Of a stretch of DNA of 64,000 nt, positions 46,907 to 56,192 are shown in pieces; position 1 is the first letter of the stretch; each line of letters opens with the position of its first letter. The translations under genes and the position numbers were made by a program. Source of the stretch: Cyclobacteriaceae bacterium (GTDB taxonomy: Bacteria; Bacteroidota; Bacteroidia; Cytophagales; Cyclobacteriaceae); contig JAEUUC010000007.1 in the NCBI GenBank assembly GCA_016787665.1, forward strand, positions 370,786 to 434,785, written 5' to 3'. Under the pieces are notes generated by a model. That model saw only the letters and a program-made list of their open reading frames with translations. It was not told where the DNA came from and searched no databases.

Positions 46907-47782
46907 TTACTTTTTAAGGTCTTCAATTTGGGCCGCAAAGTAAGCCTTTTTTTGGGGAAACTTCCAAATGAGCTTCTTCAGGACTTCGATGGCTTTTTCG
47001 CGTTTGCCTTGCTTTAAGAGAACTTCTACCAGGGTTTCGGAGATCACGCTCTCGCCAAAGTGATGAAGCGATTCCGCGGTCAGATCAGGCTTTTGCTCGG
47101 CCTGGGCTTCACGTCTGGGCCGCGGCATCGTGGGCTGGGTCTTGATGAACTGTTCGATGATCTCACCCTGCTCTTTCTGCTTAACCGTTTCGCTGTCGGC
47201 CTTTTTCTTTTTGGTTTGGATATCCTGTATGAAAACGTCCGCTGGAGCGGCAACATTGACCGGCTCTTTGATGGGAATTGATTTTTCGACTGGAACGGGT
47301 TCCTCTTTTTTCACACCTGGAAATGAAGTAGGAGCAGGTTGTTCAAAGGAATGATCAGGGTCCGCGCCAGAGACAAATCGGGCTTCGAAGTCCGACTGCA
47401 ATTCCTTGAGGCGAGCTACATCGGCTTGCACTTCTTCCAGGGTAACCAGGTGGTCGTCTTTTGCAAGTGGGCCAGGATCCATGACCGGCCGAGCCTCAAC
47501 CGGTGGCTGATCGGGTTGGGGGTAAGTCTGTTTTTCTTCCCGAATACTGCGTGGAGAGGTCATTACCCATTTGAGAACCGCGCGGTCCGTGGCATAGATG
47601 GCACTTTGGTGTAGTTGGTATTCCCGCTCGGGGAGTTGTTGGTCGTGTGCACCGCGGGCTGCGAGGTGATGTAGGACCTGGCTGAACGGAAACTGAGCCT
47701 GGAGTTGAATTAACTCAATTGTTTCATCGGCTGAGAGGGCCGAATAGTTCCGGAGTAAGTTGAGAAAAGCGTGCTTATCCAC
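46907..47782 (-). CDS. Hypothetical protein with C-terminal TPR-like segment
   Basis: The GTG start at 47782 is preferred (MDKHAFLNLLRNYSALS); a TTG at 47836 would extend it to just after lptE. The start is not certain. The C-terminal part (VLLKQGKREKAIEVLKKLIWKFPQKKAYF) is a single TPR-like helical hairpin, and the middle is charged and low in complexity. Lengths, context and C-terminus resemble Cytophagales conserved proteins next to secG. Function unknown. Confidence 0.72.
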   Translation of the reverse strand: MDKHAFLNLLRNYSALSADETIELIQLQAQFPFSQVLHHLAARGAHDQQLPEREYQLHQSAIYATDRAVLKWVMTSPRSIREEKQTYPQPDQPPVEARPVMDPGPLAKDDHLVTLEEVQADVARLKELQSDFEARFVSGADPDHSFEQPAPTSFPGVKKEEPVPVEKSIPIKEPVNVAAPADVFIQDIQTKKKKADSETVKQKEQGEIIEQFIKTQPTMPRPRREAQAEQKPDLTAESLHHFGESVISETLVEVLLKQGKREKAIEVLKKLIWKFPQKKAYFAAQIEDLKK

Positions 47783-47836
47783 CGGGAAAAATTTGAAGCG
47801 GGTTTTAAAGGTAGATAAAAACCTGCTGTGGGCCAA

Positions 47837-48364
47837 CTACCAGTTGGCAATGGTGGCATTGAAGATGTCGATCAAAATCTGATCGAAAATTTTACGCTCA
47901 AGCGATTCCTGCACCTGAATAAGGTCCTGGGTGTTTGGGAAATCCGCATAGAAGCTAAAGCTGCGGTCTTTGAAGCTGTTTTTGGGTTCCGTAGTGTCCA
48001 CGTAGTTGACCCTCACCGCAATGGTGAGGCGGGTTAAATCAGCCTGCGTAGTGCGGTCCGTGCCGGTAGAAACGGGGGCCAACGGATTCAGCCTGTAGTC
48101 CGTTATTACGCCTTCAATCTGAAGCTGGCCCTCTTCGGGTACTACGCGCAAGCTCGAGTTCTGCTGATAGTAATCTTTCAACCGGTTGGTGAAATTCTGC
48201 GCGATGTTGGCAGGGGCCAGATCGGTGTTGTTTAAAAATTCCTCCACGGTAATGGTTTCGGCCGTAGTGGAGGCGCCCGAGAGCGAATACACGCCACACG
48301 ATTGGGTCGCGGTAATTCCGATCAAAACGAGAATCGAAGTCAGGATGCGAAATCTACTCTTCAA
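47837..48364 (-). CDS. lptE: LPS assembly lipoprotein LptE
   Basis: The TTG at 48364 gives a short signal peptide and a lipobox near ATQSC; a longer reading would extend far into the upstream regulator gene. The mature protein (GVYSLSGAST, LNNTDLAPANIAQNF) is of the Bacteroidota LptE type, which forms the outer-membrane LPS-insertion complex with LptD. It overlaps the sigma-54 activator by 11 bases. Confidence 0.82.
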   Translation of the reverse strand: MKSRFRILTSILVLIGITATQSCGVYSLSGASTTAETITVEEFLNNTDLAPANIAQNFTNRLKDYYQQNSSLRVVPEEGQLQIEGVITDYRLNPLAPVSTGTDRTTQADLTRLTIAVRVNYVDTTEPKNSFKDRSFSFYADFPNTQDLIQVQESLERKIFDQILIDIFNATIANW

Positions 48365-49604
48365 GTTCGTATTGTTTGATTTTTCGATACAGGGTGCGCT
48401 CCGAAATACCCAAATCCCGTGCCGCATATTTGCGCTTGTTGTTGTTTTTCCGCAATGCCCGCTCAATCAACTCTTTTTCCTTTTTTTCAATCGATAGTGA
48501 TTCGTCCTCCGACTTGTAGGAGACATCGTGCGTCTCTTCTTCCGGTTCAAAGGCCGGGGCCGGGTTGATATTGAGCAGCACGGGCTCGGTGGCGGGCGAT
48601 GCGGGTGATGTGGCCGCCACGTCTTTGAAGAGGTGAGGGTTGTCTTTTAGCATCTGTGCCGTACTCGCAGGATTGGTTCCGTTTTCCAAGACGAGCTTTT
48701 TCAGATCATTTACGTCCCGCCTTAAGTCAAACAATACTTTATACAGAATTTCGCGCTCCGAGATGTTTTCACCGGATTGCGCATCCTGGTACAAAGCCGG
48801 AAGTGTTGTCTCGCGTGGCAGGTAACGCAGCAGCGTTTCGCCATTGATTTCTTTTTGTTCGGTGGCCAGCACGGAAATCTGTTCCACCAGATTTTTGAGT
48901 TGCCGAATATTTCCCGGAAAGCGATACTTCAGAAGAATCTCCTTGGCATCGTCTGTCAGTGAAATAGGCTTAACCTTATATTTCTCAGCAAAGTCAGTGG
49001 CAAACTTGCGAAACAATAATTCAACATCGCGACCGCGCTCGCGCAGGGGCGGCACGAAAATGGGTACCGAGTTCAGCCGGTAGTAGAGGTCCTCGCGGAA
49101 TTTACCGGCTTCCACTTTTTGCAGGAGGTTAACGTTGGTAGCCGCCACCACCCGTACATCTGTTTTTTGAACTTTCGAAGAGCCAACCTTGATGAATTCA
49201 CCATACTCCAGCACACGGAGCAGGCGGGCCTGCGTACCTAGCGGCATTTCACCGATTTCATCGAGGAACATGGTACCACCATTGGTTACTTCGAAGTATC
49301 CCTTGCGTGATTCATGTGCGCCCGTGAAGGAGCCTTTTTCGTGTCCAAATAGCTCCGAGTCGATGGTGCCCTCGGGAATGGATCCACAATTGATAGCGAT
49401 AAACTGGCCGTGTTTGCGCGGACTCAGCGCATGAATAATCTTGGAGAAGGATTCTTTACCGCTGCCGCTTTCTCCTGTAATGAGCACCGTCATGTCCGTA
49501 GGGGCCACCTGCATGGCCGTCTTCACGGCAAAGTTCAATCCGGGAGCATTTCCAATGATCCCAAACCGTTGCTTAACGCTTTGAATGTCTGCTTCGGTAA
49601 TCAT
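48354..49604 (-). CDS. Sigma-54-dependent activator without sensor domain
   Basis: The ATG at 49604 overlaps the miaB stop (ATGA). The AAA+ domain starts almost at once, with Walker A GESGSGKE, the sigma-54-contacting GSFTGA loop (a variant of GAFTGA) and Walker [13 protein letters not shown]. The C-terminus is a Fis-type helix-turn-helix ([20 protein letters not shown]). No receiver, GAF or PAS domain precedes it, so it is of PspF-like design. It activates RpoN promoters, whose targets are unknown. The order miaB-regulator-lptE is typical of Bacteroidota. Confidence 0.9.
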   Translation of the reverse strand: MITEADIQSVKQRFGIIGNAPGLNFAVKTAMQVAPTDMTVLITGESGSGKESFSKIIHALSPRKHGQFIAINCGSIPEGTIDSELFGHEKGSFTGAHESRKGYFEVTNGGTMFLDEIGEMPLGTQARLLRVLEYGEFIKVGSSKVQKTDVRVVAATNVNLLQKVEAGKFREDLYYRLNSVPIFVPPLRERGRDVELLFRKFATDFAEKYKVKPISLTDDAKEILLKYRFPGNIRQLKNLVEQISVLATEQKEINGETLLRYLPRETTLPALYQDAQSGENISEREILYKVLFDLRRDVNDLKKLVLENGTNPASTAQMLKDNPHLFKDVAATSPASPATEPVLLNINPAPAFEPEEETHDVSYKSEDESLSIEKKEKELIERALRKNNNKRKYAARDLGISERTLYRKIKQYELEE

Positions 49605-51061
49605 ATACTTTGCACAGCTTGACCAAACAACGTGGCACCCGTGCATCGGTCAATTCTCACCTGAACATAGGTGCCTTTTTGTTCATTTCCCTTGGCGAAC
49701 ACTACCACTTTATTCGAACTGGTGCGGCCTTGCCAAAAATCAGCCGATCGCCTGGAATCTCCTTCGATCAAAACCTTTTCCACTTTGCCTACATCGCGCT
49801 GGTACCGCTCAAGGGAATGGCGGGTTTGCTTATTGATGATCTCCTGAAGCCTCCGCTTTTTGATGTCTTCAGTTACATCGTCAGAAAGTTTCTTGGCCGC
49901 CAGGGTGCCCGGGCGTTCGGAATAATAGAACATGTAGGCGAAGTCGTACTTCACCATGTCCATTAAGGATAGCGTTTCCTGATGTTCCGCTTCCGTCTCC
50001 GAGCAGAAGCCGGTGATCATATCGGAGCTCAGGCCGCAATCATCGCCCAAAATTTCCCGGATGCGGGCCACCTTGCCCAGGTACCATTCGCGGCTATACC
50101 CGCGGTTCATCAACTCCAGAATCCGGCTGTTGCCGCTTTGCACCGGCAAATGAATGTACTTGCAGATGTTCTCGTGACGCGCCATAGTGTGGAGCACATC
50201 ATCGGTAATATCTTTAGGATGCGAAGTTGAAAAACGCACGCGAAGGTCGGGGTGAACCAGTGCCACTTGTTCCAGTAACTGAGCAAACGTAACAACGGAT
50301 GTCGGCTCCTTTTTTTCGAGCCGCGCTTTGTTGTTTTCCTCTGGGCTCCATTTATAGGAATCCACGTTCTGGCCAAGTAACGTCACCTCGCGGTAGCCCT
50401 TGGTGAACAAGTCTCGGGCTTCGGCCACAATACTGTGGGGATCACGGCTTCGTTCGCGACCGCGCGTAAAGGGCACCACGCAAAAGGAACACATGTTATC
50501 ACATCCGCGCATGATGGAGATGAATGCGGTGACTCCGTTTGAATTCAGCCGCACCGGAGTAATGTCTCCGTAGGTTTCTTCCCGCGACAGAAACGTATTG
50601 ACGGCCTTGTCGCCTTCATCCACTTGTTGAATCAGTTGCGGCAGATCGCGATACGCGTCTGGCCCGGCCACGAGGTCAACAATCTTCTCTTCGTCCAGCC
50701 ATTGGGTCTTGAGCCGCTCGGCCATGCAACCCAGGATACCGACCGTGAGTTCTGGTTTTTGCTTTTTCAGCCCATTCAGTTGGGTGAGTCGGTTTCGCAC
50801 CGTTTGTTCCGCTTTTTCACGAATGGAGCACGTGTTCAAAAAGATCACGTCTGCCTCTTCAGCCCGGGACGTAGTATCAAATCCTGTTTTTTGAAGGATG
50901 GAAGCCACAATTTCGCTATCAGAAAAATTCATCTGGCAGCCGTAGCTTTCAATGTACAGCTTGCGCTTCTGCCCGGTATGGCTGTTTTCGGTAGTCTTAA
51001 CCACCTCGCAGGGTTGGTGCGCTTCGTCCAAAATCCCGATATCTTCTACTAATTCCTTCAT
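49601..51061 (-). CDS. miaB: tRNA-2-methylthio-N6-dimethylallyladenosine synthase
   Basis: It adds a methylthio group to position 37 of tRNAs that read codons starting with U. The ATG at 51061 gives a protein of 486 residues with the N-terminal Cys-rich UPF0004 domain ([11 protein letters not shown]), the radical-SAM cluster motif GCDNMCSFC, and a C-terminal TRAM domain. It overlaps the downstream sigma-54 activator gene in ATGA. Confidence 0.94.
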   Translation of the reverse strand: MKELVEDIGILDEAHQPCEVVKTTENSHTGQKRKLYIESYGCQMNFSDSEIVASILQKTGFDTTSRAEEADVIFLNTCSIREKAEQTVRNRLTQLNGLKKQKPELTVGILGCMAERLKTQWLDEEKIVDLVAGPDAYRDLPQLIQQVDEGDKAVNTFLSREETYGDITPVRLNSNGVTAFISIMRGCDNMCSFCVVPFTRGRERSRDPHSIVAEARDLFTKGYREVTLLGQNVDSYKWSPEENNKARLEKKEPTSVVTFAQLLEQVALVHPDLRVRFSTSHPKDITDDVLHTMARHENICKYIHLPVQSGNSRILELMNRGYSREWYLGKVARIREILGDDCGLSSDMITGFCSETEAEHQETLSLMDMVKYDFAYMFYYSERPGTLAAKKLSDDVTEDIKKRRLQEIINKQTRHSLERYQRDVGKVEKVLIEGDSRRSADFWQGRTSSNKVVVFAKGNEQKGTYVQVRIDRCTGATLFGQAVQSI

Positions 51062-51132
51062 TTTTCCATAAAAGAGACGCAAATTTAGCACATTTAGTTC
51101 AAGAAAATGACAGTTTGTCAGTAAACGGGAGT

Positions 51133-51645
51133 ATGCCGATCATAAAGAAAGTCAGAGGTATTGAGCCCCGATTCGGTTCGGGCTGTTTCATTGCCGATAA
51201 TGCCGTGGTGGTGGGAGATGTGGTGATGGGGGAGCGCTGCACGGTTTGGTTCAATGCAGTGGTGCGCGGTGACGTTCATTCCATTCGGATCGGAAACGAC
51301 ACGAATATTCAGGACGGGGCGGTGATTCACTGCACGTACCAAAAGGCCAAGACCGTGATTGGCTCGCGGGTGTCAATTGCCCATACGGCCGTGGTGCATG
51401 GATGTACGGTAGAGGATGATGTACTCATCGGCATGGGCGCGATTATTATGGACGATGCGGTGATTGGGCGAGGCTCGGTCATTGCGGCCGGAGCCGTAGT
51501 GCTGCCCGGCACGATCGTGGAGCCGGATAGCATCTATGCCGGTATGCCGGCCAAAAAAGTAAAAGACACCGGGCCCGAGATGCGCGAAGTCATCGCCCGC
51601 ACGGCCCGTAACTATCCGATGTATGCTGAATGGTTTAAGGAATGA
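51133..51645 (+). CDS. Gamma-carbonic anhydrase family protein
   Basis: 170 residues of a left-handed parallel beta-helix made of hexapeptide repeats. The histidines in [19 protein letters not shown] fit the zinc ligands of gamma-carbonic anhydrases. The C-terminal helix ([19 protein letters not shown]) is typical of the family. ATG 51133 is preferred to TTG 51115. Its stop overlaps the next start by 4 bases. Carbonic anhydrase activity of the family is often unproven. Confidence 0.87.
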   Translation: MPIIKKVRGIEPRFGSGCFIADNAVVVGDVVMGERCTVWFNAVVRGDVHSIRIGNDTNIQDGAVIHCTYQKAKTVIGSRVSIAHTAVVHGCTVEDDVLIGMGAIIMDDAVIGRGSVIAAGAVVLPGTIVEPDSIYAGMPAKKVKDTGPEMREVIARTARNYPMYAEWFKE

Positions 51646-52154
51646 CACGCGAAGAAGCCGTTGACGTTTATTCAAAAAAGATTCGTGCTACAGGCCGTGA
51701 GTATTGGCTGGATGAGCAGGAATCCGGGGAGGAGTATGCGCACTTTTATTTTTTGTTGAACCGGGACGGCAAGCCAATCGTGGCCGATGTAATGCTTTAC
51801 ACGCTGCGGCTGCACCACGAAAGTGAAGTGCTGGAAATTGCCGAAGCCCGCGTGGCGGAAAAGTTTCCGGGTTATGACGCGGAAAAATCGGAGCCCGACC
51901 TGGACGCCCAGGTAGCAGAAGCACTCGCAGAAGTAATGGTGGAATTGCAGGAAGAAGAGGAGGTAAAAGTCCAGGAGTTTATTGAAGAAGATCTAGAGCA
52001 TGAGTGGGGCCTGGGAATTGACGCGGCCCTGAACGTACCGGTTATTTCCCCTGCGCAGATTCAACGATTCATTGATCGGTATCGGGCCGGTGATACTGAC
52101 ACGGACCCGGACCTGTACAGTTTTCAAATCAAGTCTGATTTTTCGGGCGAGTAA
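51642..52154 (+). CDS. Conserved hypothetical acidic protein
   Basis: 170 residues, strongly acidic in the middle (VMVELQEEEEVKVQEFIEED). No signal peptide, membrane helix or recognised domain. It is coupled to the carbonic-anhydrase gene by ATGA and lies 46 bases before the OmpH-like gene. Confidence 0.7.
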   Translation: MTREEAVDVYSKKIRATGREYWLDEQESGEEYAHFYFLLNRDGKPIVADVMLYTLRLHHESEVLEIAEARVAEKFPGYDAEKSEPDLDAQVAEALAEVMVELQEEEEVKVQEFIEEDLEHEWGLGIDAALNVPVISPAQIQRFIDRYRAGDTDTDPDLYSFQIKSDFSGE

Positions 52155-52199
52155 CAAATTCAGCTATATTTGCCGGCTCAAAAAATAAGAAATCAAGTC

Positions 52200-52823
52200 A
52201 TGAAAAATCTGTCCTTAATCCTGAATGCGGTGTTGCTGGTGGCGGTGGCCGTGCTTTTTTACCTCCAGTTCGCCAAACCGGGCACCTCGAATACGGATTC
52301 CAGCACGGTGGCCGCTGGTGACGTGAAGCTCGCTTTTATCAACTCCGACTCAGTATTGAAACACTACGACTATTTCAAGGTTAACCGCGAGCGACTCGAG
52401 GACAAAGCCAAAAAGATGGATAATGACTTTCGGAATCGTGCGCAGGCGTTGCAGAATGAGTTTAACAACTACCAGCGCAACTTGTCTAGCCTTACGATCG
52501 GCCAGGCTAAAGCAATAGAGCAAGACCTTGCTAACAAAGAGCAGAACCTCCAGGTCTATCGTCAGAGCCTGGCCCAGGATCTGTCGAACGAGCAAGCCAA
52601 AATGAATGACGAGCTCTATACCAAAGTAACGGGTTTCCTTAAAAGTTACGGCCAGGAGAAGGGACTTTCGGTGGTGCTCAAGTTTGACCAGGCCAGTGAT
52701 GTACTGTATGCCGGTGAAAGCATTGATATTACAAAAGACGTGATTGCCGGTCTGAACTCCGCTTATCAGGCGGAAAAGCAGAGCCCGGCTAAAGCGGACA
52801 GCACCGCTGCAAAAAAGAAGTAA
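52200..52823 (+). CDS. OmpH/Skp-like periplasmic chaperone
   Basis: From the ATG at 52200 the protein has an N-terminal membrane helix or uncleaved signal (LSLILNAVLLVAVAVLFYLQF), then LAFINSDSVLKHYDYFK and a long coiled coil, ending in VVLKFDQASDVLYA. This is the Skp/OmpH fold that shields unfolded outer-membrane proteins in the periplasm. Total length 207, as usual. It is followed by a strong terminator. Confidence 0.87.
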   Translation: MKNLSLILNAVLLVAVAVLFYLQFAKPGTSNTDSSTVAAGDVKLAFINSDSVLKHYDYFKVNRERLEDKAKKMDNDFRNRAQALQNEFNNYQRNLSSLTIGQAKAIEQDLANKEQNLQVYRQSLAQDLSNEQAKMNDELYTKVTGFLKSYGQEKGLSVVLKFDQASDVLYAGESIDITKDVIAGLNSAYQAEKQSPAKADSTAAKKK

Positions 52824-52843
52824 TACCGAGTGAAATCATTGGA

Positions 52844-52875
52844 GACCCTGCCGCGAAAGCAGCAGGGTTTTTTTA
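52844..52875 (+). terminator. Intrinsic terminator after OmpH-like gene
   Basis: ACCCTGC pairs with GCAGGGT around a GAAA-containing loop, followed by seven T, about 20 bases after the stop. Confidence 0.88.
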
Positions 52876-52906
52876 TTTTTGACACAACTACACGTAACTT
52901 TCTGGT

Positions 52907-55900
52907 GTGATTGATCGCGTACTGAGTTCACTGAACGTTCGGGCTGACGAACGAAACCAGGTCTTGCTGATGCTGTCGGCAGGGTTTTTCATGGGCATAT
53001 TCGTGGCCACTTTTCAGAATACGGCCGATTCTCTTTTCCTCAACCAGATGAGCCGCCATCTGGACAAGGCCTTTCTCGCTTCCGGGTTGTTGGGTATTGT
53101 AGCTACCGGAGCATTCTCCTTTTTTCAGAGCCGGGTAAAATTCATTAACCTGGCCATTGGTGGCATTTCGCTCATCGTAATTCAGGTGTCAGCGTTTTAC
53201 CTGTTGTTTGAGTATGGAGATCCTTCGTTGAAGCCGTACCTGCTATTTTATATCTACATCTTAACCGGGCCCACCAATATCGTCTTGCTGCTGATTTACT
53301 GGGGCGTGTTCGGTCGGCTGTTCAATTTCAAGCAATCCAAACGCATTATTGGCTGGATTGATACCGGTCAGTTGATTGCGATCATCATTTCGTTTTTTCT
53401 GATCCCCTTAACGGCCTCGTTGATCCCCGACACCCAAGACTATTTGGTCATCAGCAATATGTCCATTCTGGCTTCGCTGATGTGTTTCATCTTCATCGGT
53501 AGAAAGTACACACTGATCAAAAATGACCCTCGTGACCAGGATGTGAATGTGCGGAAGGAAACTAAGCTTCGCAAGATTTTGCGCAACCGGTATGTGCTTC
53601 TGCTATCGTTATTCCTGATTACCAGTATGGTAACGTTTGTGTTGAGTCAGTATTCGTTTCAAAATCTGCTGAATCAACAGTTTCCGTCTGCACGCGAGCT
53701 CACCGATTTTCTCGCGTACTTTTATGGAGCCACCTACGCGTTGAGCTTATTCATGCAGTTGGTGGTAAATGATCGACTCTTAAGCGTGTATGGTATTCGC
53801 ACCTCGTTGCTGGTCTTACCAATCATTGTAGGTATTGTGGCAATTGGCGCGGTGATTATGGGCTCTATTTATGGTTTTTCAGTCGCGGGTGCGGGTAGTT
53901 CGTTTGCATTCTTTTTTGTAATGGTCGCGGTGATGCGTTTGTTTAACGGAACGCTTCGCGAGTCGCTGGAGAGCCCCATTTACAAATTGCTGTTTGTACC
54001 GCTTGATGCACGTTACCGGTTCAGTATCCAAACAAAAGTTGAAGGTTCAATAAGTGAAACCGGGCGCCTGCTGGCGGGGATCTTGATTTTCTGTTTTAGC
54101 CTGATGGCCTCCTTTAAGTTCATTTGGATACCGGCCATTATTGCCGTGGTGGCGCTGATTTACATCTTGCTCACCACAAAGCTTTATGCCGGTTATCGCA
54201 ATAAGATTCGTGAGAAATTGGAAGAGCGCGAAGGCGAGCAGCAGAAACTTGATATGGGTCAGGGTCAAGTGATCTCCAAGCTCGAACGGATGGTGATGGA
54301 TGAGCAGGCCGATCGGGCTGTTTTTTCATTTAAGCTGCTGGAAAAACTTGAACCGGCTCGGGTGTCCGGGTGGATCAGCTCGCTGGTGAAACACCAGTAT
54401 GACGAAGTACGAGAGTTTGCGCAGCAGCGATTGAACGAGCTAAAAGGACTCTCGGTGTCCGAGTCCTATGTGATCAGAACGGACGCCAACCACATGGCAG
54501 ATGGGCGCAAGATGATGTCCCGGGTTGAGTTAACCGCGATGCTCGAGAGTGGCGGTGACGTAACCAAAGCGCGGTTGCGCAACCTCTCGCGCTCAACGGA
54601 TCTGAAGGATCGTCAGTATGCGGCTGAGCTTTTGTTGCACTCCGGCTCTGACGAGAACATATCATTTCTGATTGAGTTGTTGGCCGACCCCGAACCGCTG
54701 GTTCGAAGGACAGCTATTCAAACTGCAATCAAGCGGTTTAACAATGAGGTTATCTACGCTCTCATCGAAAATTTTAACCATCCCTCATTCAGTGCCCCCT
54801 CCATGGATGCGCTGGTGGTTATTGGAGAGAAAGCAGTTCCGGTTCTGGAGAGCGCGTTTTATCGTTCAGGGCAATCGACCAATACACTGATTCGGATTGT
54901 TCAGGTGATGGGTCGGATCGGAAGCCTCCGGGCGAAGGATTTGCTTTGGAACAAAATCGATTACCCCGATAAGGTAGTCGTATCCCAGGTATTGCTGGCA
55001 TTGGGTAACGCGGGATTCAAGGCAGGCATCGCCCAGATTTCGCGTATTAAGTATGCTATTGAAAATGATATTGGTGACATTGCGTGGAACCTGAATGCAC
55101 TGCAGAGTATTGACAGTGGCGAAACACCCGAATTGGAGCGGGCCTTGCAGTGGGAAATCCACAATGATATCCAACACATGTACATGCTGTTGGCCATGTT
55201 GTACGATACCCAGTCCATACAATTGGTTAAGGAGAATATCGACAGTGGCACAGCCGAGGGCACCGCGTTCGCCATCGAACTGCTCGATGTCTTTCTGTCC
55301 GAGCAGTTGAAACAACGCGTCATTCCGGTTCTGGATGACCTTTCAAACGGTGAAAAGGTCAACCGGCTTGACGTTTTTTATCCCCGCGTGCCGCTGGATG
55401 ACCAGTTGGCCTTGAAGTTTATCGTCAATCGTGATTTCTCCCAGGCCAATCGCTGGACAAAAGCCTGCGTACTTCAGCGGGTGGGTGAACGTAAGCTGAG
55501 CGAGTTCAAGCTCGACCTGATTGCACAGCTCTTTAACCAGGATGCGTTGATTCGTCAGCAGGCAGCTTGGGCGCTTTGCCAGGTTGACGAGCAAGAGTAT
55601 AGGGACAACCGAAGCCGTTTGCCTTATGAGGTAGCGAGATCGCTCGATGCGGTTGTGCTTCCGGGGCCAGCGAAACGTAAGCGGTTATACGAGGAAGTGG
55701 TTTTCCTGGAATCATTGCCGGCCTTCCGGGGTATCTCAGGAGTCAATCTTTCCTTTGTGGCCGAGATGGGCGACCAGGTATCGCTTGAGGAGGGGCAAAC
55801 CTTGTCAGTCGATGACCGAACTAACAATTCGTTTTACTTGGTTATGAGCGGTTCCCTTCAGGTGTATCGCCAGGGCAGGTATACCAAGGATATTGCAGAG

Positions 55901-56062
55901 GGTGCTTTTGTAGGCGAAGCGCTTTCGGTTGCCGGAACCCACCAGGCGAATCTATTAGTTGCCCGTGAGGCCTCTGAATTACTACGATTGGACAAGGAGA
56001 GATTCTACGAGTTACTGGCTGGAAACATGAAATTGGCAGACCAGTTTTTGGAATATATCTGA
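52907..56062 (+). CDS. Npt1-like transporter fused to HEAT repeats and cyclic-nucleotide-binding domain
   Basis: A 1051-residue fusion. Residues about 20-430 form 12 membrane helices like Npt1/NTT nucleotide transporters or MFS relatives. Residues about 530-870 are helical HEAT/armadillo-type repeats (ALIENFNHPSFSAPSM, LLWNKIDYPDKVVVSQVLLAL), and residues about 930-1045 form a cyclic-nucleotide-binding fold (LSFVAEMGDQVSLEEGQTL, GAFVGEALSVAG). The start is GTG, 84 bases past the OmpH-like stop. It might be a transporter or membrane sensor controlled by a cyclic nucleotide, but the ligand and function are unknown. Confidence 0.85.
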   Translation: MIDRVLSSLNVRADERNQVLLMLSAGFFMGIFVATFQNTADSLFLNQMSRHLDKAFLASGLLGIVATGAFSFFQSRVKFINLAIGGISLIVIQVSAFYLLFEYGDPSLKPYLLFYIYILTGPTNIVLLLIYWGVFGRLFNFKQSKRIIGWIDTGQLIAIIISFFLIPLTASLIPDTQDYLVISNMSILASLMCFIFIGRKYTLIKNDPRDQDVNVRKETKLRKILRNRYVLLLSLFLITSMVTFVLSQYSFQNLLNQQFPSARELTDFLAYFYGATYALSLFMQLVVNDRLLSVYGIRTSLLVLPIIVGIVAIGAVIMGSIYGFSVAGAGSSFAFFFVMVAVMRLFNGTLRESLESPIYKLLFVPLDARYRFSIQTKVEGSISETGRLLAGILIFCFSLMASFKFIWIPAIIAVVALIYILLTTKLYAGYRNKIREKLEEREGEQQKLDMGQGQVISKLERMVMDEQADRAVFSFKLLEKLEPARVSGWISSLVKHQYDEVREFAQQRLNELKGLSVSESYVIRTDANHMADGRKMMSRVELTAMLESGGDVTKARLRNLSRSTDLKDRQYAAELLLHSGSDENISFLIELLADPEPLVRRTAIQTAIKRFNNEVIYALIENFNHPSFSAPSMDALVVIGEKAVPVLESAFYRSGQSTNTLIRIVQVMGRIGSLRAKDLLWNKIDYPDKVVVSQVLLALGNAGFKAGIAQISRIKYAIENDIGDIAWNLNALQSIDSGETPELERALQWEIHNDIQHMYMLLAMLYDTQSIQLVKENIDSGTAEGTAFAIELLDVFLSEQLKQRVIPVLDDLSNGEKVNRLDVFYPRVPLDDQLALKFIVNRDFSQANRWTKACVLQRVGERKLSEFKLDLIAQLFNQDALIRQQAAWALCQVDEQEYRDNRSRLPYEVARSLDAVVLPGPAKRKRLYEEVVFLESLPAFRGISGVNLSFVAEMGDQVSLEEGQTLSVDDRTNNSFYLVMSGSLQVYRQGRYTKDIAEGAFVGEALSVAGTHQANLLVAREASELLRLDKERFYELLAGNMKLADQFLEYI

Positions 56063-56140
56063 AATACGCCTATTTTTCGATGTTTTTGAGCTTTTACTGC
56101 GCGGGCATTTTTTCAACTTGAACAACTGAAGGGCGGATTT

Positions 56141-56173
56141 TTCGCAATAAACAGGCTCGATTGGTTAACTTAC
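56141..56173 (+). promoter_or_regulatory. Possible promoter of the nSTAND operon
   Basis: TTCG (56141-56144), a 21-base spacer and TAACTTAC (56166-56173) approximate the -33/-7 boxes, with one and two mismatches. The gene starts 20 bases downstream. Confidence 0.35.
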
Positions 56174-56192
56174 AGGTCGGTTTTTGATAGAA

